Source: Welwitschia mirabilis (lineage: Eukaryota; Gnetophyta; Gnetopsida; Welwitschiales). Taken from it: a stretch of DNA of 64,000 bases. Each line of letters starts with the position of its first letter. Within the stretch, counting starts at the first letter, position 1. The notes beneath the pieces are model-generated. The model was not told the origin of the DNA and did no database searches. It saw nothing but the letters and a program-made list of their open reading frames with translations. The stretch is from assembly GCA_051453625.1 (NCBI GenBank), contig JBOZIK010000001.1:120708818-120772817 (forward strand). The letters run 5' to 3'. Made by a program: the position numbers and the translations under genes. Positions 24,124 to 36,894 of this stretch are shown here, piece by piece.

Positions 24124-26450
24124 TCTTACAAAACTTTTAAGATAGATAGATAATTTACAATATCTACATATCATGTATTTTCTCTACGAAAATTAATGTG
24201 ATTTAATAATGATGCTCTATTTAAGAATTGATCATTAGAGGAATCCTTAGTATGATATTCCTTAAATAGTCCTTAGTGATAAAGGTGTTTTGCCACTATA
24301 TTTTCTCATTCTTGCTTATCCAGGATGTTTAATTTAAATTTTTACATTAAATTAAGATTCTTGAAAATATACTATATGACTTTAGGTTTGTATTTAATGT
24401 AAACCCTAATTTAGCACCTATGGCCATTTTACTAGCATCACAAACGCAACTGATTCCAACCTAGTACACTAATGATGAGTCTTATTATTACTTTTTCATT
24501 TAAAATTTTAAGTTCTTTTTCATAGAAATCATTCCATATGAAATTTTCATCCTTTTCTAATAATTCATATGAGCGTTAATATCCTTAATGAATTATTTCA
24601 AATACTAAATATGTATTAGAAAACCTCTTAATGTTTTAAGATTGGTTGAAGTTTGGTAGTGATGAAGTAATTTAAAGGTTTTTAGAATCCATAGTTACTC
24701 TTGACCTTGATGCATATCTTCTAGAATACCTTCACTTTGGATCATAAAATGCCTTTTCTTTTAACTTAGCGTTATTTTTCTTCTATGAAACATAATAATG
24801 CCTAATTAATTTCATCAATAGTTTGATTAAAAGGGTCATCATACAAAGAAAAGTCATTTATGAATAGTTTTATAAATTCTTCAAGAATATTAAAAAAGAT
24901 TAACATTATAGCTCATTGTAAAGTGGCTAACACATCACATAGTCCAAATGAAAGGTTCCAAAGGGTGAACTAAATTTTATTTTATATTATCTTTTATGTG
25001 CTATAGAAATTTAGCTATAATAACTAAATCCATTTAAAACAAAAGAGTATACATATCTAAAACTATTTTCTAGGATTTCAATAATGTATGGTATGAGAAA
25101 ATGGTTTTTTTTAGTATGCTCATTGACTATGCTAAAGTTAATATAAAGTTTCCATTTACTATTCTTATTTATAACCATTATAGCCAAAGTTAATCATTAA
25201 CTATCCAATATTAGATATGTCATTTCTTCCTTACATAAGATATGGACTTTATTCTTTATTACATTTTGTAAGGTAGGATTTAAACATTAAGGATGTTGTT
25301 TAACTAGTTTTCTTTTTACTTCTAAGTAGATCTATACATGATTAAGCTAGTGAAAATTGTTTTTATAGGTCTTTATGAGACCAAGAAAAAGGTATCATAT
25401 TATCATTTAAATTTTCAATTATTTTAGCCTTATAATTAGGTTCTAAATTATCATTAACATCTAAAGTCTTAATTTTCTTTTTATTAAGGAATACTTATTT
25501 CAAATGTGGTGGTAATCCTTTGATTTTTAAAATTTATTAATCTTCACATTCATGATAAATTTTTTAATCTCTTTAAGATCTAAAATGAAGTTTATCCTCT
25601 TTAATTGTAATTTTATCATGTTATTCATTAATGCTTAATATATTTTATTATTCACTTTCTAGGATTAATTATATATTATTATTTTTAAAAATTACCCTCG
25701 TTAAATATGAAAAAAATTTAATTCCACTCTAGGTTAAGTTTTTTTAAAATATTTAATAGTGTAAGTTAAAATAAACTAATATATCCACATGTGAGTGTGT
25801 ATAGTATATCTAACCAAGGACTTTCTAAAATAATTAGAAAGAAAATTTTAGTAATTTCCATGATCATGAAACCTATAGGGTATAATCCTTAACTAACTTA
25901 TCTTAAAACATTCTCAATAATTCCTAATGATGTCTACAAAACCATTTACTAGTGATATGGTCATATGAATTTTAGAAAATTATGTTAGTTTCAAGGTTTC
26001 ATAGAGCTATAAATGCATAATGTTGACATTATAACTTAAGTAATGCACAAGGTACCTTTTTATTATTTATAATCATTAAAAATGTTGGTTACATAGGTTC
26101 CTTACATTTAAGTAGTTTCTTATTCTTCATCATTTAAACATAAATCCTTCACATAATTGGAGTATAAAGGTGCATTCCTAAGAACTTAGACTAATGGAAT
26201 TTTTACTTCATAATTTCTAAATATATTATTTAAGTTTTCATCGTTTATGAGCTATTCTTTAAATGGAATAAGAAATGGTAATATTAATGTTGATTCTATT
26301 ATTCTAGTTATAATTACAATGGGAGTTAGGATTTCTTTCTCTTATCTTAGCATCTTTGATTTCTCATTCTTGGGTTTTTAAACTAAAAATGTATTTTTAG
26401 ATGATGATGTTTTCTATTAATTCTTATTTTTCTTCCTAGATCTTTAAGAA
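24124..26450 (-). pseudogene. F RT region and upstream linker remnant
   Basis: Minus-strand fragments parallel A and B: FGLCDVLATLQ near 24910-24945, then FINDFSLY at about 24850-24864 (family F-M-D-D-F; first catalytic Asp replaced by Asn), and further upstream LKGLPPHLK near 25500-25530. Protease-like sequence would lie around 25700-25900 but is barely readable. Stops are dense, more so than in A, which agrees with F being the older host element. The left edge is cut by A. Confidence 0.62.
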
Positions 26451-27200
26451 TTTTTCAAGAACTCTAACTGCTTTTGACTTTCTATCATAATAGATCATGC
26501 ATGATTAGAAGGCTTCTTTATAGGATTAGGTTCTTATTATAAGATTAAATATATATTTTTCTTTTAGATGAAGTCTATTAGCATCCTCATCATGATTTTG
26601 ATCTTTCTATCTATGAAGTCCATCTATTGTTTAACTTCTTAAATCATTGTTTTTGGTTGATAAAACTATATAATTTTAAAATTACCAATATTACTCTAAT
26701 AGGATCTTCCTTAGAGTGAAGGTCTATCTAAGTTTTGTTGATAAGGTATTTTGTATTAGTAAATTTAATATCATAATCATTATGTTTTTTTATTATTTGG
26801 ATAAATCAATTTTGGAGGTGAAATAGTAGTTATGGAAGTGGAAAATATATTAACTTAAAATACTAGTATCATTTCCTTAACTATGTTAGGTATATATTAT
26901 CATACTCCCCTCGCTTAAGCTTGATGTCTTATTGTTCATAAAGAATACATAGCCCTATGTTATCTATAATTTTTTAATATGTACTCATTTATTCTTGTTA
27001 AATTTGTAAAGTAATAAGCTAAGTTGATTTGTAACTAGTTGTGATAACATTATAGAGTGTACTTGAGTCATGAGAGTTTCTACATGTGCTACAATTGGTA
27101 GTTGTGGCTAGTAGATTGACATCACATTTCATCATCTTTTGCATTGTTCCTTTCGTTTTCTTCATCATTATAGCTTGTTCTTAAGTAAACTATTCTTATT
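26450..27200 (-). pseudogene. F gag-like remnant with decayed zinc knuckle
   Basis: The minus strand gives CSTCRNSHDSSTL near 27055-27093, which resembles a CCHC knuckle with the last Cys lost (C-x2-C-x3-H). Between this and the protease lies charged, stop-rich sequence equivalent to A's linker. Identification is by position and weak motif only. Confidence 0.4.
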
Positions 27201-28401
27201 TAGTTAACCTTGTTGAGCATATTTTACTTTGATAAAATAATTCCTCTAAGATTTTAAAGGTTTCTTACTATGTCTTAACTTCTATAATAGATTGTAATCT
27301 ACAGAAGATATATCCTAGTGATCAAGGTATATATAGTAGGTTTAGAGTAGAAAAACTAGGGCTTTAATTATAGTATATATCACTCTAATTATCTCTTAGG
27401 GAGTATAAATGATTTTTGAATCTTTATGAACTCTTAATTATTAGATAGATTTATGTTAACTATAATGTAAAATTAAATCATGAGTAGATATTTCCTATTA
27501 GGGAATCTAAAATAATTGTTCATAGGGTAATCTATGATGTAAATCTTAGTTAAATAAGAAATATTCTACTAATTAGAGCTTGGTTTTCTATATAGAAAAT
27601 AAATTATTCTCATGTAGATTCTAGATGCAAAGAAAGTATAAGTAACCAATATAGTTTTTTTTAATGAAATATAAAAGAACTATAGGATAGTATAAAAGAT
27701 ATGATATACTAATATATTAATCATTTAAAACTTATAAAGCATTGAATGTTAATTTTATATGTATAAAAAATTTAAAAAATGTTATTTCATAACTAGTAAT
27801 ATTAATTAAATTATATATTGTAAATAAAGTATTTTTAATTACAAATCAACATTCATTAATCAATGATGCAACCACTAAAGTAAAAAACAAATTGGAGTAT
27901 GAATCCAAGAAAAAAACATGGTATATGCTAAATAAATAGTTATTTCCTCATACCAATCATGGAAGAAAGGTTACCTAGAATCTCATAGTAAGATTAGACT
28001 TGATCATCTCCATTAGAATTCTTGAAATGATGGAGTCTTGATGAATCATAATAAATGATACCCATATGAAGGTAATCTCTAATCTTTGGTATCAATCATG
28101 AATAAAATATGGATAAATATTGAATGATAATTTAATTATTAAATGATTAACTGATGATTAGCCTTTAAGATAAGATAGTATTTTATATCTCTTTTTAGAG
28201 CTACAATTACTTACTAATACATCCTTGTAATCTAAAAATTGGATAGTGATAGGTTTCCTTGGGTAGAACATAGGTATGTATTTATTAAATAATAATAAAG
28301 TAGTTAAGTAATGAGTTATAATTTTTATTAGTTACCTTAACATTTGTTTGGCCTATTTTAAGATACGAAACTTAGTGAGTTGTAAGTTTAATCATGAGGA
28401 T
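27200..28401. other. Unassigned, probably 5' part of F
   Basis: About 1.2 kb upstream of F's gag-like remnant and directly before D's LTR. No domain, PBS or LTR boundary could be fixed. A plus-strand TATATATAG at about 27327-27336 is not supported as a promoter by any context. Confidence 0.35.
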
Positions 28402-29425
28402 TGTTGAACTCATAGGGGAGGGTTGAATAAATTCTAATAATAAAAACTTTAACTAACATAAAATTATTTTAAAAAAAAGAGACAAAGACCTTATCAATTT
28501 ACATGGCTTTCTAACCTATATATGTCCACATATAGAGGGTAGCTTTTCTTCACACCTCTAGATATCTTTTAACCTTTAATAAATAGCGGTTAGAGAATCA
28601 CTAATCTTACATATGAATGAGATGATCCTTAGAAGATAGCACTCTCTTTTCCTTAGAAACTATCATAGAATAATCATTTAAAAGTGCTCACAAACACTTG
28701 TCAAATCTCAAATATAACATCCTTATAAGGATTGTTTTATACTTTGGAATTCTTGCATAGGGGACACTCATAATATAAATACAAATAAAAGTTATTTGGA
28801 CTAAAACCAAATGATTCTTATAGATCAGAGTAGTCTAACAATGATGTGCTAAAGATTAGTGTTAAGGAAGAACAAGCCTAAAATGATAAGACATGTGTTG
28901 TAGCTTGACTTATCCTTTAATCTCATGTCCAAATGATAAGATAGCAATAGTGGATGAGCTTAAATCACATAGGTGTCTTTAGTAAAAATTTCAACAAGTA
29001 ATTACAAATAATTTTAACATCTATAATATCATTTAATTATTACCCAATGATTTGTTTTTATGCCTTTTGTACTTTTGAAATAATCTATTTAGTTAACCTA
29101 GTGAAATAAGTATTGGAATAAATTTGAATGCTATTTAATGATTATAAACCACTAGTCTAATTTTTCAATATAAATATTTATATTGGGATATTATATTTCT
29201 TAGATAAACACCTTTCATGGAGATAGACATTTATAGTAACTTTACCTAGACTTTAATGAGGTTTGAACTACTATTTGTTTATCCCTATGACATCATGAGT
29301 TTAGCATGCAAAAATTATCTAATTTTCTAAAATATGGTTTGATCATCATCATTTCCCTATTAGTACGAATTGACTTCTATTATAAACTTTAATTTCACGT
29401 AGACATATTTTACTTCATAGACATC
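28402..29425 (-). repeat. D 3' LTR, distal part
   Basis: Plus-strand start TGTTGAACTCATAGGGG. Read on the minus strand this is a TTTATTCAACCCTCCCC-type terminus, also seen at the end of E's 5' LTR (TCCTATTCATCTCC near 51620). It joins 43326-43821 once the C compound and one copy of ACATC are removed, giving an LTR of about 1.5 kb. Confidence 0.6.
29421..29425. repeat. Target-site duplication of C compound, left copy (ACATC)
   Basis: Directly precedes the TGTTG start of the first C LTR. Identical to 43326-43330, directly after the CAACA end of the third C LTR. Confidence 0.8.
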
Positions 29426-30503
29426 TGTTGTAGTGGGTATTTGTGTAAGTTTTTACATTTAAAGAGATCTTGTTATTTATAACCAAACTAGATATCTTAC
29501 ATAATACATCACACTAGTATGAATGATAGTAGACCCGAAATGGCATATTCACATATAAGTTTATGAGATGAGACTTAGTTTGCTTTGCAAAAGAATGCTA
29601 GGAACCAAAAATAAAGAATAATGAAAGAAATAAAAAGTACAATGTAAATGCTAGATGTAACCTAATCTAACATGCAATGTAAAAATGGAACTAACACTAC
29701 TTACTTTTAGCCTTAAAAAAAGCTACGCTTGATAATCTATATCACCCAAGAAATTGTCACCAGATCAAGGGCAATATAGACTATAAGGGTCATCAAAGAA
29801 ACTAACATGCAAATATGAAAACAAATTAAGGTTTATATTAAGAAAGAGTAAAAAGCATCTTAATTACAAAACAGCTGGGTTTCAATGGAGGATACACAGC
29901 CCTTCACCAAGTGCATCTTTTTACAACACTTAAGATTGATCTCCTGCCCTTTGACCTCCTATCACGAGGATTTTTAATGTAATGAAGATGAGAAGAAGAG
30001 TCGAAGGAGGGTTTATTTATAACAACTCCCAGTAGAAAAAGATAAACAGTAGGTGTGGTTAGGTGCACTCATAAATGAAATGGACGAAATAGTCAAAGGT
30101 CACTATTAGAGTTAATTACATGTCAGTGTCATCTTGACTATCATCTGTACAACAATGGGAATGACATTTCATTATAATAGATGATTCAGAATGATGACTC
30201 AGCAGTCCATCTCAACATGCACATGTGTCATTGTCCTGCCTATCATGGGGACGATGGAGGGGACGATGGTCTCCTTTATTTATTTTTTTGAGAAGAAACC
30301 TAACATTTTTGTCAATAATCCTTCTCAAAAGTTTTGTGCATCAAAAAGGGCCTTTAATACATCAAATCTAGATAAAAATCACACATTTCTGATATTTCCT
30401 CTTATATCTCCAAAATCCTCAGAATTGCATCTAAACTTATATAAAAGTCCTACAAAACAACTCATAAAACCCCATCAAATAACCATAAATTGGTAGTGTA
30501 ACA
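29426..30503 (-). repeat. C LTR 1
   Basis: 1078 bp, TGTTGTAGTG to TAACA. The minus-strand TATA box TATAAATA is at 30014-30021. Hairpin motifs lie at about 30126-30166 and 30226-30269, upstream of the TATA. It shares diagnostic bases with LTR 3 (for example the CATGCAATGTAAAAATGG block) that LTR 2 lacks, which fits LTR 1 and 3 being the original pair. Confidence 0.87.
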
Positions 30504-32412
30504 TAGCCCTCCACTTAGCCTTTATTAGTCCCTGACAAAGATCAGATGGAAAAGCCATAATTGCGAGCCAATTTGTTTTTTAAAAGATAAATCTAGAAGT
30601 TATAAAATAGGCTCAATGACAAGTAATACATAATGTGTATGATAATTTGAAAATTTTATGTCATAAAAGATCTAAATTAAGTTAAAAAATTTTGAAAATG
30701 AGCCATGAAAATGGGTTTCTATCCCATACCCCAAAAGAAAAAGTAATACGTCCCATATTGAAAAATAAAGTAAAGAAAGTAAATGGGAGTGAGAAGGCAG
30801 GTAGAAAAGGATAACTTTCTAAATGGAGTGCAAAGCTAAGTAATGTCAGATTTGAAAAATAGAGATCAAGAAAATATTCTAACAAGTAAAGAAAAAAAGT
30901 GAATAATAAAAATGTTTCGTTATAAAAAGAACATGAGTCGCGCTTACAACACCAAAAATATAAAGGAAACACTTATCTAAGTAAGAAATTAGCTTTCAAT
31001 AAAAACTTGAAAAAGGAAAACATGCTAAGAAAATATCATGATGACTTTGAAGTAACTAACCAAATTACAAAAGAAATAAGAAGAATAGACATAAAATAAC
31101 ATAAACAAAATATAACTCACTGATCTAATATTTTAACCTAGCAAACTCCTATGAAAGAAATCATAACATTACTTGATGTGGAAAATGCATGACTTAATGT
31201 ACAAAAATTCCATTAAATAAGGTAGTACTTATGACAATGCTAGAGTAAAATGCTTAAAACAATGAATGATTAGACTAAATAATTGCTCAAAAATGAACTC
31301 TCCTACCATCATCTTAAAAATAAACACCCAAACCTCAAGAAATGAAATGATCATGTAAAAAGACTAAGAGTCTAAGAAATAAGCAATACCTCTGATGATA
31401 CCAGGAACATCACTGATCCCATAGTCTCAAAGTTAAATACAACTTTATTATCCATGATGAGGGGAGTGCAACCACAGTCAGAGAAGTAAGAACCTATGAA
31501 GCATTACTAATTGACCTTCCAGTGGAGTTCCCATAGCTACCATATTATACTATCAGAGGCTCTGCTCAGAAATATTTGCCTTGGTGTACTTACTAGGACA
31601 TCATGGTAACCATGTTTTTGAGATATCATAAATATAAAACATCCTATTCTTTATTTCACTCTTTTTTTTTCTTTTTGAAAACAAAATAATATTCCACATT
31701 ACCAAACAGTTCCAAAAGATAAATGTGAAAGTTAGAAGATTCAAGACAGGAAAAACACCCTTAAATAATCTAGGATCTTTTCACCATTGTGAAAAACATT
31801 AAAAATAAAGCATCTTCCTTCAAACTAAAGTTCGTGGACATGTGAATATCCTAAGATTGGATGAATGTAATCTTCCCACATGCCCATGTTAAAAGACTAA
31901 TCATGGAAATAAATACATAAATCATGGTTGAAAGATGATCAAGTAATGTCATAATAATCTTCTAAAGGAAAAATTTAAGAGAAAATCCAAATGGTTAGCT
32001 CATATAATTCCAAATTTTGCTATTTTCTTCCTATAATTCTCAAGTAATCAAGTTAGAAATCTCAACAAAGTTATAAAAATGTATTTTCTCAAAATAATAG
32101 GAAACAAAAATTACCATTTCATTGACTGTTGTCTTGCTCGTCATCCAGACGACATAGAGGATGACATACAGAGGAAAAAGAAATAAAACACAAAAAATTA
32201 ACAAAAAAACTAGAAAACTATCAAAACCGACTATTGTCCTCCTTGTCGTGGGGACAACATAGGAGACAACATATTATTAACATGGAGCAAAAAATACAAA
32301 AATTAAAAACTAAAAAAGAAGATGAAAATAGAGAAAACAGAAATTGAAAAATCAAAAGTACTATGAAAACAAAAAAAATCAAGGCTAACAATTTTTATTC
32401 AATTTCTAAAAT
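30504..32412 (-). other. C1 3' spacer
   Basis: Begins with a purine tract on the minus strand (GTGGAGGGCTA against the LTR). It contains the spacer block shared with A and B (31383-31612), a T/C-rich run (about 31648-31672), and two hairpin motifs at 32124-32165 and 32229-32270 just downstream of the ORF. An open minus-strand frame at 30682-30972 has no recognisable motif and is not called. Sequence at 31795-32020 recurs after the gap at 38936. Confidence 0.6.
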
Positions 32413-34508
32413 CTAACTCAAATTTTTATTGAAAAAGAAAGCAAAAAAGCAAAAGAAACATGGTTTCAAGATTTTCAAAAAATGAGGTCCAAACCAAATA
32501 TTCACTAATTGATAAAACATGAAAAGTATGCACTCATTTTTTAGTGAAATCAATTGGAGGGAAAAAGAATAAAAAGATAATGCCATGATAGCACAATTTT
32601 TAGAATTCAGATAAGAGATAAAATAATGATAAGTATCATTGAAAAATAATCTCTTATGAGAGTTTTTAGTACCTTGGGCATCATTGTGAAAGGCATGTGA
32701 AAAGGGACTTAAAGAAAGGTTCCAATATAATTTTGAAGGATCTCTAAAATATTTCCTATTATTTGATTTAAGATATGGATTCTTAGGAAAATAAGGCTTT
32801 TTTAAATGAGCATATAAAATTTTGTTTCCATAAGCATTAATGTAAGGGACAAAAAATTCATACAACTCGTGGAAAAATAATCTCTTATCAAACTCATGAT
32901 GTGAAGGATTTGAAACATAAATTGTATTCAGAGCTTGATATTGAATATGAAAGGCTTTATTTAATATCCAAGGATTTGTAAGAAACTTCTTAGGATAAGA
33001 GATTAAGATAGGTTTAAAATACCTAAGAAGCTCTTTAACATTTAATTTCAAACATGGATTGGGATCAAGAAGATATGGTTTTTCCTAATTAAGAGTCGCA
33101 AGGTATCCCAAATTTTGTTTTGGAAAAGAATGATCAATGGAAGTACATGTTATAGTTAACTTTATAAATAAGGAAAAGATGTTACCTTTTGCACATGAAG
33201 TTTTCAAAGAAATAGGTTGGGAGGTTTTTGAACTTAAGTCCTTAAGATAATATGGTTCATTACTTTCAAGGACAAGAATGTGATTTGGAGAGGTACTTGT
33301 TTGAATACTTTATTCATTAATTATATCTTCCTCTTCTTTATGACTGATAATTTTTTGCTTTTCATTTTGTTGAGGATTGTTGTTCTTTTTTAAGTTGGTG
33401 GATTCCTCAAAAAGATCATTAGAAAGATGGTAGAAAAGAAAGATCTCATTATTTAATGAAAGATATTCTAATGTTTTTGGCTTGTTTCCTCTTTCTCTCT
33501 AAATAACTCCTTTAATTATAAACTGTAATCCTCATTTGACTTGAGTTGATCATTTTCCATTAATTTCGTTTCAATGCTTATCTCCATTAATTTCAAAAGT
33601 TGAATCTCATATATCGGTGGAACTCTTTTGTCTTTATAAAACATATGAAGGTTTGGGATATGATCTAAGATTTTAATGTCATCTTCTTCTTCATTTTTTT
33701 CACTATTCTCGTCACTTTTTTTTACATGTTGTTGCTTCCATTAGAAGGGGAAATGTAATAATCATTTCTATCATAGATTAAGGAATTTTTAGATTTCTTC
33801 TAAATGCATTCTTCATCTAATGAATGGTTTTCAAACACCTCAACATCAGCATAGCCATCCTCATCTTTATTGTTAAAAGATATAGTTGAATTATCATTGT
33901 CTCCCTTTTGCTCATAATATTTTATTATTAATTTGGAAGCAAGGCTTATAATCATTCATTTCTAAGTTGTTTTCATTTTCCTCAAGGTAAGATGTAGAAG
34001 GATAGGTTTGAGGATTTTACATTTGAAAAGATAGGAGATTTTGTTAAAGAATTACAATCAAATTTTCTAATTTTTAATTGGTATTTTTTATGTATTTGTT
34101 GGTATCTTCTTGGTGCTTTACTGTGTCCCTCAATTTTCCTATTGGATCATTTTCTACTTCATAGTAGTTCATAGGAGATGGATGAGATGTGTAAAAGTGA
34201 TTGGATGAGGTTGAATCCCTTAGATTTTCTTCATTAGTTTTATATGGATTTTGAAAAGGAAAGGGGGAATAATAAGGTGTTTGAAAAGAGGAATGGACCT
34301 TATCCCTACTCTCAACATTTCTTTGTGTTGGTCTTCCTTTTTCTACAAAAAGTTTTTGAAGTGTTTTCTTACCATTTTTATAGGATTCTTTTCTCCTTTT
34401 TTTAGCAAGAATTTTCCCAACTATTTTATTACTATTATTCTTAGGGTCTTCTCTAAATGTTATCTTTTCCATAAGAATTTTTATATGGGTCTTTTAATCA
34501 CTATTCAT
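32413..34508 (-). pseudogene. C-family conserved protein of unknown function, copy 1
   Basis: Not recognised as any known family. A proposed start MNSD at 34508 is shared with copy 3 (41552). In order: a Lys/Arg-rich N-terminus (AKKRRKESYKNGKK), KGRPTQRNVESRD, an aromatic-proline stretch (TPYYSPFPFQN), a charged stretch (NDPIGKLRDTVKHQED) related to A's gag-pol linker, an acid box (EEEDDIKILDHI, about 33680-33705), and a C-terminal 212-codon open stretch (32413-33051) with FFHELYEFFVPYINAYGN and SPFSHAFHNDA. Stops lie between 33060 and 34070. The C-terminal stretch is the longest N-free open frame in the window, which suggests constraint until fairly recently. No zinc knuckle or RT motif, so it is not an ordinary gag-pol. 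Confidence 0.65.
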
Positions 34509-35195
34509 TTTTTTAGAAGAATGGGAAAAGGATGGAGATAAGTGTTTAATAATGATCTATTTTTTTTAATCTTTTAACAGAAAAAATTTTACTCAGAAAA
34601 TATATTATATGCACCTCAAGTTTATTTTCTTGATTTTATTTTGAACCCGACCAGTCCTTTTTTGGTACTTCCTTCTATCAGCAGCCCTTTTTTCTCTGAT
34701 AAGCCTTTTTCTGGTCTGTTCACACCATAGTTCTTGTAAGTAGAAAATAATAAAAAAGAAATAAAAAATAAAACTATCATCCTGCTTGTTGTGGGGACTA
34801 CAGATGGGATAACACTCATAGAAAAATAGAAAATAGAAATAGAAACAGAAATTAAAATAGAAGGCAGAAAACACAGGAAAGTATACTATTGTTCAACTAG
34901 TCGTCCGGACATTAGAGGAGATAATAGAGAGTTATTTTATTTCAAAAAAATAAAAAATCCAAAAATAAAACCAAAAATAAAGAAGTACACTATCATCCTA
35001 TCCATCATGTGGATGACAGAGGGGACAACCACTAATTTTTATAAAAATCTGAAACTGAAAAAACCAAAAATGAAAAACCGCACATAGAAAACCTACATCT
35101 CCTAATAAAATACAATACCACTACAAACAAATAACCAAACAGAAATTTAACATACTCACTCAAATGATGACAACCCTTGTACTCCTCAATAGCCT
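34509..35195 (-). other. C1 5' leader with three hairpin motifs
   Basis: Between PBS and ORF start. Hairpin motif copies at 34774-34815, 34886-34927 and 34990-35030. The middle one keeps an uninterrupted GTCGTCCGGAC core. A pyrimidine-rich block with CAGCAGCCCTTTTTTCTCTG at about 34678-34700 is conserved in copy 3 (about 41720-41740). Position just after the PBS is where retroelement packaging or dimerisation signals usually lie; that role is an inference. Confidence 0.6.
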
Positions 35196-35213
35196 TCCCC
35201 TGCAATGACGCTA
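35196..35213 (-). other. C1 primer-binding site, tRNA-Asp type
   Basis: The minus strand TAGCGTCATTGCAGGGGA matches 14 of 18 bases of the tRNA-Asp primer consensus TGGCGCCGTTGCCGGGGA. It is the best preserved PBS in the window and sits three bases inside LTR 2, so LTR 2 is the 5' LTR of the internal region to its left. Confidence 0.75.
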
Positions 35214-35216
35214 AGA

Positions 35217-36294
35217 TGTTGCGGTGTGTATTTGTGCAAGCTTTTACATACAAAAAGATCCTATCATTTATAACCAAAATAGATATCTTACATAATACAT
35301 CATACTAGTATGAGTGGGAGTAGATCCGAAATGTCGTATTCACATTGAAGTCTATGAGTAGGAGACTTAGGTTGCTTTGTAAAAGAATATAGAAACCAGA
35401 AATAAAGAATAATATAGGAAATAAAAGGTACAATGCAAAATGTAAGATGCAACTATTCTAAATGCAAATGCAAAATGGAATTAACTCCACTTGCTTTTAG
35501 CCTTAACAAAGGCTGCCCTTGATAATGTATATCATCCAAGAAATTGTCACTAGATCAAGGGCAACGTAGACTATAAGGATCATTAAAGAAATTAATATGC
35601 AAATATGAAAACAAAACAAAACAAGATTTTTGTATTAAAAAGTAACAAGCATCTTGGTTATAAAATAGTTGGGTTTCAATGGAGGATACACAACCCTCTA
35701 CCAAGTGCATGTCTTTCTGCAATGCTCAAGATGGATCTCCACCCATTTGATCTCCTATTACAAGAATGTCTGATGCAATAAAGATGAGAAGAAGAATCAA
35801 AGGAGGGTTTATTTATAATAACTCATAGCGAAAAAAAAGACAAATAGTAGATGTAGTTAGATGTGCTCAAAAATGAAATGGATGAAATGGTCAAAGGTCA
35901 CTATCAGAGTTAGTTACGTATCAGTGTCATCTGAACTATCATCCAGACAACAAGGGGGATAAAAGTACATTATAACATATGAATTAGATATTTGACTCAT
36001 TGGTGATTCAATGGTCTATATCAGCAGTCATCATCCTACCTGTCGTGAGGACGATGGAGGGAATGATTGTCTTCTTTAATCATTTCCTTGAAGAGAATTT
36101 AGCATCTTTGTCATTAATCCTTCTGCAAAGCTCTATGTATCAGAAAATGCCTTTAATACATCAAATTTGAATAAGAATTGCACTTTTTCGAGATTTCCTC
36201 TTGTAATTCTTAGAATTGCACCTAAACCTGTATAAAAGTCCTACAAAACAATTCATAAAACTCCATCAAATAACCTTAAATTGGCAGTGCAACA
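35217..36294 (-). repeat. C LTR 2
   Basis: 1078 bp, TGTTGCGGTG to GCAACA. The TATA box (minus) is at 35810-35817, with hairpin motifs at about 35925-35961 and 36027-36069. On its right it is followed not by the usual purine tract but by Athila-type integrase sequence, so on that side it meets foreign flanking DNA (first bases TTGAC). Confidence 0.87.
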
Positions 36295-36794
36295 TTGACT
36301 AGGTTTAAACTTTTTATAAAAAATCCTTTTTTGATCTTTGAACTTTGCTTGGGCTTTATGAATTAATTGATGATATATGGAACTAGTTGTTTTTTTATTA
36401 AGATGATCTAATTGGGCTAATCTATACTTAAGTTTTCATCAAAATCCACAAGATTAAGTTAATGAGATGTATAATAAGAATTGTAACATGTTAACTGGTA
36501 AGACACAAACTTTACCATAAATAAGTTCGTAAGGTAAAAAAACCAAGAGAAGTATGCTAAATAGTATGATAGGTCCAAAGTACATCGTTAAGCTTAGAAG
36601 CCTAAGACTTTTTATTAACAGAGACAAGTTTTTACAGCATTTTCTTTATTTCTCTGTTGGCATTTTCAGCTTGTTCATTAGTCTGAGGATGATAAGCACA
36701 AGCTACTCTATGTTCGATACTAATGAATAGAAGGAGTTTTTAAAAAAGTAAATTAATAAAATGAGTACCCTAATCACTAATGATAACTTTAAGA
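36295..36794 (-). pseudogene. Athila-type integrase fragment beside C LTR 2
   Basis: Homologous to 15320-15795 in A and 60570-61040 in B, for example the stretch TGAACTTTGCTTGGGCTTTA. It covers the C-terminal half of an integrase coded on the minus strand (the family's YHPQT region falls near 36680). It is bounded on the left by LTR 2 and on the right by a 100-N gap, so its parent element is not seen. It may be the original target of the C copy whose 5' LTR is LTR 2. Confidence 0.65.
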
Positions 36795-36894
36795 NNNNNN
36801 NNNNNNNNNNNNNNNNNNNNNNNNNNNNNNNNNNNNNNNNNNNNNNNNNNNNNNNNNNNNNNNNNNNNNNNNNNNNNNNNNNNNNNNNNNNNNN
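36795..36894. other. Assembly gap, 100 N
   Basis: Left flank is Athila-type integrase; right flank is C internal sequence beginning at the first post-ORF hairpin. The two sides are not neighbours in any single element, so the join is suspect. Confidence 0.95.

Larger units (their letters stand above)
9980..28401 (-). mobile_element. Element F, old Ty3/gypsy host, split by A
   Basis: Integrase remains lie at about 9980-11213. RT, the linker after protease, and gag-like remains lie at 24119-27200, all on the minus strand. Placing the right part upstream of the left gives the normal Ty3/gypsy order gag-RT-integrase, and the 12.9-kb element A sits exactly between them. F is therefore the outer, older element. 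Its right side is cut by D's LTR at 28402. Its own LTRs were not identified and both outer boundaries are approximate. Sequence similarity to A and B suggests the Athila lineage. Confidence 0.6.

Noticed and set aside
26899-26925. A CTCCCCTCGCTTAAGCTTG segment that looks like a minus-strand copia polypurine tract
   Set aside because: No LTR pair or RNase H end lies beside it, and gag-like remnants of F continue on its right, so it is probably a coincidence.
30191-30496. Plus-strand 101-codon open frame
   Set aside because: It lies wholly in C LTR 1 on the antisense strand and is not kept open in LTRs 2 and 3.
30682-30972. Minus-strand hydrophobic 96-codon frame in the C1 spacer
   Set aside because: Rich in Phe and Leu as AT-rich DNA predicts, with no counterpart open in A or B spacers.
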